A stretch of 5,784 nucleotides of DNA from an uncultured Arenimonas sp. (GTDB taxonomy: Bacteria > Pseudomonadota > Gammaproteobacteria > Xanthomonadales > Xanthomonadaceae). Within the stretch, counting starts at the first letter, position 1, and every line of letters starts with the position of its first letter. The stretch is from NCBI GenBank assembly GCA_946480565.1, contig CAMLKR010000150.1, positions 1-5,784 on the forward strand, read 5' to 3'. A program made the position numbers and the translations under genes. The notes below the pieces were generated by a model that was not told the origin of the DNA, made no database searches, and saw nothing but the letters and a program-made list of their open reading frames with translations. Below, one piece after another: positions 1-4,995 of this stretch.

Positions 1-360
1 GTGTCCACCATGATCCGCGACCTCGGCCACGACTACTGGACCGGCACGGTGTACACCACCAACCGCCGGGTCTGGGAACACGACGAGGCCTTCAAGGACT
101 ACCTGCGCAAGCTGCGCTGCATGGCCATCGACATGGAGACGGCGACGGTGTTCGCGGCCGGCTTCGCCAACTCGATCCCGTCCGGCGCGCTGCTGCTGGT
201 CTCGGACCAGCCGATGATCCCGGAAGGCATCAAGACCGAGGCCTCCGACAAGAAGGTGTCGGAGAACTTCGTCGAGCGCCACATCCAGATCGGCATCGAG
301 GCCCTGCGCCTGATCCGCCGCCACGGCAAATCGGTGAAGCACCTGCGCTTCGACGAGTGA
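1..360 (+). CDS. amn: AMP nucleosidase, C-terminal part (gene starts before the window)
   Basis: AMP nucleosidase hydrolyses AMP to adenine and ribose 5-phosphate in the cytoplasm, as part of purine salvage and adenylate control. The visible 119 residues are the C-terminal end of a PNP/UDP-phosphorylase-fold domain. Seen directly: the stretch YWTGTVYTTNRRVWEHD, the DMETAT motif near residues 44-49 (this glutamate contacts the ribose in the superfamily), the LLLVSDQP motif near residues 64-71 whose aspartate is the usual acid/base, and the ending GKSVKHLRF. These match my memory of the AMN-like branch rather than the E. coli Amn C-terminus, so the symbol is by family. The reading frame is open from base 1; the GTG at position 1 is most likely an internal valine. 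The stop is TGA at 358-360. It is not obviously related in function to the genes that follow. Confidence 0.85.
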   Translation: MSTMIRDLGHDYWTGTVYTTNRRVWEHDEAFKDYLRKLRCMAIDMETATVFAAGFANSIPSGALLLVSDQPMIPEGIKTEASDKKVSENFVERHIQIGIEALRLIRRHGKSVKHLRFDE

Positions 361-385
361 GCCGGCGGCTGCCGGGCCCGGCTTA
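358..385 (+). terminator. Possible hairpin terminator after the AMP nucleosidase gene
   Basis: An 8-base-pair stem (358-365 with 378-385, one G-T pair) begins at the TGA stop codon and closes a 12-base loop. The loop and 3' arm also contain the perfect palindrome GCCGGGCCCGGC at 371-382. There is no T-run afterwards, so this is at best a weak or factor-assisted terminator. The 3' arm runs into the TTAACG element of the candidate promoter, so both cannot be read independently. Confidence 0.3.
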
Positions 386-421
386 ACGGGCGCCTCAGAC
401 CGCGATCATCTGGCCTTACAT
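382..421 (+). promoter_or_regulatory. Candidate promoter with OmpR-type direct-repeat operator for the GT2-like/response regulator/kinase operon
   Basis: Two six-base half-sites, CTTAAC (382-387) and CCTCAG (393-398), are separated by five bases, giving the 11-base phase used by OmpR/PhoB/PmrA-type dimers. CCTCAG lies 17 bases before TTACAT (416-421), a -10-like hexamer, so the second half-site occupies the -35 position. This is expected of an activator-dependent promoter with a poor -35. Transcription would start near 428, about 16 bases before the ATG at 444. The same elements at the same spacing occur at 2926-2965, which is the main reason for believing in it. The binding protein is inferred to be the regulator encoded at 1039-1722. 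Confidence 0.5.
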
Positions 422-443
422 CCCGGGGCGGCAGCATGGCGCC

Positions 444-1025
444 ATGCCGCCGCCCCTTCCCCTGACGCACCCGCTGCCCCTGACCCTGCTGCTGCTGCTC
501 GATGCCCCGCCCGACCGGGCCTGGAGCGAGGGTCTGCATGCCCTCTCGGCGGCCCTGCCCGACGCCGAGCCGCTGGTGCTGGGCCATGGCCGCCCCGACG
601 AGCTGGGGCCTTCACTGCGTTCGCTTGCCGCGGGCCCGGCCCAGCCCCGGATCGAACTGGGCACGCGGGCGCAGGGCAGGACCGCGGCCCTGGTCGCCGG
701 CGTGCGCGCCGCGCGTTCGTCCTGGGTGCTGTGGCTGCCGCGGCCGGAGGGCGCCGCGGCGGATCGCGCGCGGGACCTGCTCCGGCGCGCCGAAACCGCC
801 GGGACCGGCGTGTTCTTCCGCGACGACAGCGGCGCCTGCCTGTTCCGTCGCGACAGTTTCCTGCAGCTGCCGCGCATCCCCGGCATGCACCGGCTGCTAC
901 CGGAGCTGTTCGAGCGCCATGTCGCCGTGCGGCAGTCCCCGGTTCGGGGCAGGCTGCGCCGCGCCTACGTCGCCTTCGCGTGCACAATGGGGCTGGGCTG
1001 GACGCCGGCACGGCGCGCCGCCTGA
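444..1025 (+). CDS. Degenerate family-2 glycosyltransferase-like protein (ArnC/dolichyl-phosphate-mannose synthase type)
   Basis: This 193-residue protein follows the order of a GT-A fold family-2 transferase. It has a hydrophobic first strand (LTLLLLLD, residues 13-20), the helix carrying TRAQGRTAALVAGVRAAR (74-91, where active enzymes have a GQSAALxAGFxxAxG-like stretch), a strand SSWVLWLP (92-99), then CLFRRDSF (132-139) and PGMHRLLPELFERH (146-159), which resemble the GLKLFRR and MHRFLPxL segments of polyprenyl-phosphate-sugar synthases. The acidic motifs are missing. The usual VDDGSTDGT is LGHGRPDEL at 46-54, and the metal-binding DGD/DxD is replaced by PRPEG at 99-103. About 40 residues of the usual core after that point are also absent, as is a C-terminal membrane anchor. 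I infer it is catalytically inactive in the usual sense, perhaps regulatory or a remnant. ATG 444 is chosen because it is the first in-frame start after the candidate promoter; the ribosome binding site is weak. It ends 13 bases before the response regulator gene. Codon use matches the neighbours, so it does not look freshly broken. Confidence 0.72.
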   Translation: MPPPLPLTHPLPLTLLLLLDAPPDRAWSEGLHALSAALPDAEPLVLGHGRPDELGPSLRSLAAGPAQPRIELGTRAQGRTAALVAGVRAARSSWVLWLPRPEGAAADRARDLLRRAETAGTGVFFRDDSGACLFRRDSFLQLPRIPGMHRLLPELFERHVAVRQSPVRGRLRRAYVAFACTMGLGWTPARRAA

Positions 1026-1038
1026 ACCCCGGGGTGCC

Positions 1039-1722
1039 ATGGATCCTGCCCTCAGCCTGCTGATCGTCGAAGACCAGGCCGACCTGGCGGCGAACCTGTG
1101 GGACTACTTCTCCCGCCGCGGCCACCTGGTCGACCACGCCGCCGACGGCGAGGCCGGGCTGCGCATGGCCCTGGCCGGCGACTACGACACCATCGTGCTC
1201 GACCTGGGCCTGCCGCGGCTCGACGGCCTGCTGCTTTGCCGTCGCCTGCGCGAGGCGGGCCGCGGCGTGCCGGTGATCATGCTCACCGCCCGCGACACCC
1301 TGGACGACAAGCTCAAGGGTTTCGCCGAAGGCGCCGACGACTACCTGGTGAAACCCTTCGCGATGAAGGAGCTGGAGGCCCGCATCCGCGTGCTGGCGCG
1401 GCGCGGCCGGCCGGCCGGAGGCGAGCCGATCGAGGCCTTCGGCCTGAGCTTCGATCCGGCGGCCCTGCTGGTGCGGCGCGAAGAACGGCAGATCGTGCTC
1501 ACCCGTGCCCAGGCGCGGATTCTGGAATGCCTGATGCGCGCGTCGCCGGGCGTGGTCGACCAGGCGCGGCTGATGCGGGCGGTGTGGGGCCCGGAGGGCG
1601 GCGATCCGGCGGGGCTGCACACGCACATCTACGGCCTGCGGCAGCTGGTCGACAAACCCTTCGGCGACCCGCTGCTGCATACCGTGCACGGCATCGGCTA
1701 CCGGTTCGGGCGACCGGCGTGA
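1039..1722 (+). CDS. OmpR-family DNA-binding response regulator (ColR-like)
   Basis: This 227-residue, full-length regulator has a receiver domain at about residues 5-120 and a winged-helix Trans_reg_C DNA-binding domain at about 128-225. All receiver landmarks are present: acidic pair E11-D12, phospho-acceptor D55 in IVLDLGLPRLDG, T83 in MLTARD, and K105-P106 in DDYLVKPF. The C-terminal half has the LTRAQARILECL helix, the HTHIYGLRQLVDKPF recognition-helix region and the ending LLHTVHGIGYRF. Recalled similarity to Pseudomonas/Xanthomonas ColR is good (ANLWDY near the start, the TLDDKLKGF segment, and DKPF followed by LLHTVHG), so ColR-like is my best subfamily guess; PmrA/QseB-type regulators are the alternative. 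The start ATG 1039 has GGGG about four bases upstream and lies 13 bases after the GT2-like stop. Its stop TGA overlaps the kinase GTG, implying translational coupling. It should act with the kinase and probably binds the repeats at 382-398 and 2926-2953. Confidence 0.93.
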   Translation: MDPALSLLIVEDQADLAANLWDYFSRRGHLVDHAADGEAGLRMALAGDYDTIVLDLGLPRLDGLLLCRRLREAGRGVPVIMLTARDTLDDKLKGFAEGADDYLVKPFAMKELEARIRVLARRGRPAGGEPIEAFGLSFDPAALLVRREERQIVLTRAQARILECLMRASPGVVDQARLMRAVWGPEGGDPAGLHTHIYGLRQLVDKPFGDPLLHTVHGIGYRFGRPA

Positions 1723-2930
1723 AGCGCCTGCTGCCGCTGCGCCAGCGTGTCGCCCTGGCCTATGGCCTGGTCGGCCTGGCGCTGAGCCTGTGTTTCGGCG
1801 TGGCCACGGTGTTCATCGTCGCCGACTACGAGGTGGTGATGCTCGAGGCGATGCTGGAGGGGCAGTCGCGCGATTACCTGGACGAACTGGCCCGCGATCC
1901 CCGGGCCGAGCTGCCGCGTTCGCCCGGTTTTTCGGTGTACCGCGAGTCGGAGGCGCCCGAGGCGCTGCGCAGGCTGCCCGAGGGCGTGACCGAACTCGAG
2001 GACCAGGAGGACCTGCACGCGGCGGCCTTCGGCCCCCCCGGCCAGCGCGTGGTGCTGGTCATCGACATCGGCCGGGTCGAGCGGCTGGAGGCTTATTTCC
2101 TGCAGCTGATCCTGCTGATCCTGGCGGTCGGCGTGCTGGTGTCGGCCTGGCTGGGCTGGCTGCTGTCCGGGCGCACGGTGGCGCCGGTGCTGCAGCTGGC
2201 CGACGCGGTCGACGCATTGCCGGTGACGCCGGTGCCCACCCGCCTGGCCGAGGCGTTCGGCCAGGACGAAACCGGACGCCTCGCGGGCGCCATCGACCGC
2301 TACCAGGCACGGCTTGCCGAGGCCGACGCCGGCGAGCGGGCGTTCTTCGCCGACGCCAGCCACGAGCTGCGCACGCCGATCGCGGTGATCCAGGGCGCGG
2401 TGGAGGTGATGCGCGACGACACCGAGGCCAGCGGTCCCCAGCGCGCGCGCCTGGCCCGCGTGGAGCGTGGCCTGGCCGAGCTGGGCGGCCTGCTGGAGGC
2501 CCTGCTGCTCTCCGCGCGCGGGCTGCCGGAACAGCGGGACCCCATCGACCTGGCCGTGGATTGCCGCCGCGCGCTGCAGCGGCTGGACCTGCCCGGGCTG
2601 GACGCGCCGCGGCGGATCACGATCAGCGGCGAAGGCCCCGGAGATTGCCTGGCGCCGCAGCGATGGGTGGATGGCATCCTGACCGTGCTGTTCCAGCGGG
2701 TGCTGGTCTCGTCGCCGACATCGGACTGGCAGGTGGTGCTGGATGGCGGCGGCCTGCGGCTGCAGCCCGTGCCTTCCGACGCGTCCCTGCCCGGTGGCGA
2801 AACCCGCAGCGACCTCGGCATCGGCCTGGTGTTCGTCGAGCGGCTCTGCCGCGCGCTGGGCTGGCGCCTGGAACAGCAGGCCGGCGCCAGCGGTCCCCAG
2901 GTCCGGCTGCGCATCCCGCGCGGGAATTAA
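1719..2930 (+). CDS. Membrane sensor histidine kinase (ColS-like) with an atypical ATP-binding domain
   Basis: This 403-residue partner of the preceding response regulator starts at GTG 1719, overlapping the regulator TGA by four bases; the N-terminus MKRLLPLRQRVALAYG is typical for the family. Membrane segment 1 is about residues 11-35, a periplasmic sensor of roughly 90 residues follows (36-125), then membrane segment 2 at about 126-150 and a HAMP-like linker (151-205) with QDETGRLAGAID. The dimerisation/phospho-acceptor helix carries FFADASHELRTP with His215. The periplasmic loop has an ExxE motif, E94-D95-Q96-E97; such motifs bind iron or zinc in ColS/VgrS kinases. The C-terminal HATPase domain is eroded. 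At the N-box (around 321-328) the expected asparagines are replaced (TVLFQR), no DxGxG G1 box is visible between 340 and 360, and only GIGL (367-370) with the following helix resembles the G2 box. Whether it autophosphorylates is uncertain; it could be a phosphatase or need another kinase. The stop TAA lies within the next candidate operator. Confidence 0.9.
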   Translation: MKRLLPLRQRVALAYGLVGLALSLCFGVATVFIVADYEVVMLEAMLEGQSRDYLDELARDPRAELPRSPGFSVYRESEAPEALRRLPEGVTELEDQEDLHAAAFGPPGQRVVLVIDIGRVERLEAYFLQLILLILAVGVLVSAWLGWLLSGRTVAPVLQLADAVDALPVTPVPTRLAEAFGQDETGRLAGAIDRYQARLAEADAGERAFFADASHELRTPIAVIQGAVEVMRDDTEASGPQRARLARVERGLAELGGLLEALLLSARGLPEQRDPIDLAVDCRRALQRLDLPGLDAPRRITISGEGPGDCLAPQRWVDGILTVLFQRVLVSSPTSDWQVVLDGGGLRLQPVPSDASLPGGETRSDLGIGLVFVERLCRALGWRLEQQAGASGPQVRLRIPRGN

Positions 2931-2965
2931 CGCGCCGCTGAGTTTCGCCTGAGCCGCCATTACAT
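2926..2965 (+). promoter_or_regulatory. Candidate promoter with OmpR-type direct-repeat operator for the GT83-like gene
   Basis: Three half-sites occur at 11-base steps: ATTAAC (2926-2931), GCTGAG (2937-2942) and CCTGAG (2948-2953). GCTGAG lies 17 bases before TTACAT (2960-2965), matching the arrangement at 382-421 exactly (TTAACG to hexamer start 10 bases, hexamer start to TTACAT 23 bases). The first half-site includes the kinase stop codon. A start of transcription near 2972 leaves an eight-base leader for GTG 2980 but about 41 bases for ATG 3013, which favours the latter start. I infer that the regulator encoded just upstream binds here. Confidence 0.52.
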
Positions 2966-3012
2966 GCGGGTTCGCCAGAGTGGCCGACATCCCGACCCTG
3001 TGGCGACACCCG

Positions 3013-4515
3013 ATGACGACGTCCCCGAGCCTCCCGCTCGACCTGGCCTTCGACCGCCGCGCGGCGGGCGTGGGCGATCATTCCCTCGGCGTGCGCGCCT
3101 GGTGGTGGTTGGCCCTTGCCGCAAGCCTGGGGCTGGGATTCTTGTCCCTGTGGCTGCGGCCCCTGCTGCCGGTGGACGAGACCCGCTACCTGGGCGTGGC
3201 CTGGGAAATGTGGGACCGCGGCCACTTCCTGCTGCCTTCGCTTAATGGCGCGCTGTACGAGCACAAGCCGCCCCTGCTGTTCTGGCTGGTCCATGCCGGC
3301 TGGTGGCTGGGCGGAGTGGGCGAAACCTGGCCGCGGCTGATCGGCCCGCTGGCGACGCTGGCCAGCGCCTGGGGGCTGGCGCGACTCGGCGCACACCTGT
3401 GGCCGGCGACGCCGGAAACCGGCCGCGTGGGCAGCCTGATGTTCCTGTCCAGCGTGTTCGTCGCCTTCTTCGGCACCGCGCTGATGTTCGACCTGCCGCT
3501 GCTGGTCTTCGTCTGCCTGGGTTGGCTGGCGCTGCACGCGGCGGCGCACCGCGGCCGCTGGCGCGACTGGGTGGGCTATGGCCTGGCCTTCGCGGCGGCG
3601 ATGTTGACCAAGGGGCCGGTGGCGATGGTCTACCTGCTGCCGCCGTTGCTGTGCTGGCGCGCCTGGGCGCCGGCGGCCGCGCGAACCTGGCGCTGGCGCC
3701 GCGCCGTCGCATCGCTGGCGCTCGCGCTCGCGCTGCCGCTCGCCTGGCTGCTGCTGGCCGACCGCCAGTCGCAGGGCGAGCTGCTGCAGCGCGTGCTGTT
3801 CGAACAGACCCTGGGCCGCGTCCAGGGCGAGTTGGGGCATCCGCGCCCGGTGTACTGGTATCTGCCCTTCCTGCCGCTGATGGCGCTGCCCTGGCTGCTG
3901 TGGCCCACGGCCTGGCGCGCCTTGCGCGGGCTGTGGGCGCAGCGTGCGGACCGCGGGCTGCGTTTCGTGGCGTTCACGGCCCTGCCGGGTTTCGTGGCGC
4001 TTTCGCTGGTCGGAGGCAAGCAGGTGCATTACCTGCTGCCGCTGCTGGCCCTGGGCCTGCTGGCGCTGGCGCGCGGCCTGCGCGGGGTGGCGGCGCCGGC
4101 GGTGGTGGCGGGCGGCGCGCGCGCCAGCCTGGCGGTGATCGCGGCCATCATGGCGGCGGCGTTCGCGCTGCTGGCGCCACGCTACGACCTGGCCGCGGCG
4201 GCCGCGCACGTCGGGCGCGAGCAGCGCGCCGGCCGCGAAGTGGCCTACGTGGGCAATTACCAGGGTGAGTTCGGCTTCCACGGCCGGCTGCGCGCGCCGG
4301 TGCGCGAGTTGACGCCGCGGCAGGCGCAGGCCTGGCTGCGCGCGACGCCGGACGGACTCGTGGTCACCCGGCGCAAACGCCTGGCGCTGCACGGCGCGCC
4401 GCGGCCGGAGTTCGCGCAACGCTACAAGACCGGTGAACTGCTGATGTTCCGGGTCGGCGACCTGGTCGCCAGCGGCAGCGGTTTCCGTGAGCCGGAAGCA
4501 GGGCTCAGGCCCTGA
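3013..4515 (+). CDS. ArnT/PMT-type (GT83-like) integral membrane glycosyltransferase
   Basis: Proteins of this superfamily sit in the inner membrane and move a sugar from a polyprenyl-phosphate donor to a periplasmic acceptor; ArnT adds 4-amino-4-deoxy-L-arabinose to lipid A phosphates. This 500-residue protein has about ten or more hydrophobic segments. The first, near 28-48, is followed by the first periplasmic loop with LPVDETRYLGVAWEM; D55 and E56 are the expected catalytic/metal acidic residues. Next comes HFLLPSLNGALYEHKPPLLFW (71-91), matching the family LNGxPYxxKPPLxYW segment. Other family marks are MFDLPLL (158-164), LTKGPVAMV (199-206) and KQVHYLLPLL (336-345). A soluble tail of about 110 residues ends the protein, near the usual position of the small C-terminal domain but shorter. 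I chose ATG 3013 because of the inferred transcription start; GTG 2980 would add 11 residues, and neither has a clear ribosome binding site. The true acceptor and donor cannot be read from sequence, so arnT is not assigned. The adjacent two-component system suggests envelope-stress control. Confidence 0.88.
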   Translation: MTTSPSLPLDLAFDRRAAGVGDHSLGVRAWWWLALAASLGLGFLSLWLRPLLPVDETRYLGVAWEMWDRGHFLLPSLNGALYEHKPPLLFWLVHAGWWLGGVGETWPRLIGPLATLASAWGLARLGAHLWPATPETGRVGSLMFLSSVFVAFFGTALMFDLPLLVFVCLGWLALHAAAHRGRWRDWVGYGLAFAAAMLTKGPVAMVYLLPPLLCWRAWAPAAARTWRWRRAVASLALALALPLAWLLLADRQSQGELLQRVLFEQTLGRVQGELGHPRPVYWYLPFLPLMALPWLLWPTAWRALRGLWAQRADRGLRFVAFTALPGFVALSLVGGKQVHYLLPLLALGLLALARGLRGVAAPAVVAGGARASLAVIAAIMAAAFALLAPRYDLAAAAAHVGREQRAGREVAYVGNYQGEFGFHGRLRAPVRELTPRQAQAWLRATPDGLVVTRRKRLALHGAPRPEFAQRYKTGELLMFRVGDLVASGSGFREPEAGLRP

Positions 4516-4518
4516 GCC
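4502..4518. terminator. Hairpin between converging genes, possible bidirectional terminator
   Basis: The inverted repeat GGCTCAG (4502-4508) and CTGAGCC (4512-4518) forms a perfect 7-base-pair stem with a 3-base loop, spanning the stop codon of the GT83-like gene. Only 15 bases separate that stop from the stop of the converging lipoprotein gene. No T-run follows on either strand, so any termination would be weak or factor-assisted. The position between two converging stops is the main support. Confidence 0.4.
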
Positions 4519-4530
4519 GACCCCGGCCGG

Positions 4531-4860
4531 TCACCAGTTGAAACCGAAGCCCACCACGTCGGGCGCAGGCTTGGCGTCGCTGAAGCGCACCGTGCATTCG
4601 ACGATCTGCTTCACCTCGGACGTCAGCCCGGGTTCGATGATGATCGGCGCGGTCAGGAATTTCTCGCCGTTGGGCGCGTCCTTCATGCTGGCCGCGAGCG
4701 CAGCCAGGTCCATTTCGTAGAGTTTGCCCTCGAGCCGCGATTCCGCCGCGGCCTTGCAGGCTTCGGCCGCCAGGTCGTTCGGGCTGCCGCCTCCACCGCC
4801 ACCGGCCCCACCGCAGGCCACCAGTGCCAGGCTCGTCGTCACCACCAACCAGCTGCGCAT
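4531..4860 (-). CDS. Small predicted lipoprotein of unknown function
   Basis: This 109-residue protein begins MRSWLVVTTSLALVAC, a short type II signal peptide with lipobox LVAC and lipidated Cys16. Glycine at the position after the cysteine fits outer-membrane sorting. A glycine-rich linker (residues 17-25) follows, then a globular part of about 80 residues with two further cysteines, C35 in an alpha-helix-like stretch and C89 in VECTVRF near the end, which could form one disulfide in the periplasm. The protein ends in GFGFNW. The helix-then-strand layout with one cysteine in each half resembles small secreted alpha/beta domains found in many proteobacteria, but I do not recognise a named family and assign no function. 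The start is firm: GAGGAGG at 4867-4873 lies six bases from ATG 4860. The gene converges on the GT83-like gene and probably has its own promoter, so a functional link to the envelope-modification genes is possible but not shown. Confidence 0.8.
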   Translation of the reverse strand: MRSWLVVTTSLALVACGGAGGGGGGSPNDLAAEACKAAAESRLEGKLYEMDLAALAASMKDAPNGEKFLTAPIIIEPGLTSEVKQIVECTVRFSDAKPAPDVVGFGFNW

Positions 4861-4866
4861 TCCACC

Positions 4867-4873
4867 CCTCCTC
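4867..4873 (-). promoter_or_regulatory. Strong Shine-Dalgarno site for the lipoprotein gene
   Basis: Read on the minus strand this is GAGGAGG, six bases before ATG 4860. It is the best ribosome binding site in the window and fixes the lipoprotein start. The + strand genes here have much weaker sites. Confidence 0.8.
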
Positions 4874-4905
4874 GGTTAGGGCCGGGCCCGAGCGATTGGG
4901 GGGGT

Positions 4906-4929
4906 CATCCGGCCGGGCGGCCTTGGATG
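4906..4929 (-). other. Hairpin in the predicted 5' leader of the lipoprotein mRNA
   Basis: CATCC (4906-4910) pairs with GGATG (4925-4929), and GGCC (4911-4914) pairs with GGCC (4919-4922). This gives nine base pairs with a two-base bulge (4923-4924) and a four-base loop. If transcription starts near 4930 as the candidate promoter suggests, the hairpin sits at the extreme 5' end of the message, where it could protect it from decay. A run of seven G (C on the transcript) follows at 4898-4904. The folding is seen by eye; the role is inferred. Confidence 0.35.
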
Positions 4930-4936
4930 GCGCCAA

Positions 4937-4964
4937 ATTAGCGTAATTGCTCTATCAGCGCCAA
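4937..4964 (-). promoter_or_regulatory. Candidate sigma-70-type promoter for the lipoprotein gene
   Basis: On the minus strand TTGGCG (4959-4964) matches four of six -35 bases, and GCTAAT (4937-4942) matches four of six -10 bases, with a 16-base spacer. The stretch is clearly AT-richer than its surroundings, unusual in this GC-rich window. The predicted start near 4930 gives a leader of about 70 bases before ATG 4860. Confidence 0.4.
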
Positions 4965-4987
4965 TGGGCGCTTGCCCCCGGCATTGG
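4957..4987 (-). terminator. Possible hairpin terminator after the glutaredoxin/rhodanese gene
   Basis: Two competing structures lie just past the stop at 4996. One is AGCGCC (4957-4962) with GGCGCT (4967-4972) and a four-base loop. The other has an outer stem CCAATG (4961-4966) with CATTGG (4982-4987) around a small inner stem. Neither is followed by a T-run on the minus strand, and the region overlaps the -35 of the candidate lipoprotein promoter. The call is weak. Confidence 0.28.
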
Positions 4988-4995
4988 GTAGGGGT

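Noticed and set aside
502..1038. Upstream extension of the response regulator reading frame
   Set aside because: It overlaps the GT2-like gene out of frame and encodes C/R/P/A-rich shadow sequence. Receiver homology begins just after ATG 1039.
406..1689. Long minus-strand open frame opposite the GT2-like and response regulator genes
   Set aside because: It is a by-product of high GC third-position bias. The translation is dominated by Q, R, A and H with no recognisable domain, and the + strand has clear family motifs over most of this stretch.
1098..1718. Upstream extension of the kinase reading frame
   Set aside because: The frame is open but overlaps the response regulator and reads as R/A/G/P-rich shadow sequence. 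The GTG at 1719 gives a typical kinase N-terminus and a normal four-base overlap.
1698..2990. Long minus-strand open frame opposite the kinase gene
   Set aside because: It has the same compositional artefact. The opposite strand encodes membrane segments, an H-box and a G2-like box in a proper operon context.
3716..3747. Short CTCGCG-type repeats within the GT83-like gene
   Set aside because: They encode an alternating Leu/Ala membrane segment (LALALALPLAW). This is codon bias in a hydrophobic helix, not a separate repeat element.
2623..4419. Minus-strand open frame of almost 600 codons opposite the kinase end and the GT83-like gene
   Set aside because: The translation is low-complexity, rich in Q, R, P and A, with no motif. 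It spans two well-supported + strand genes.
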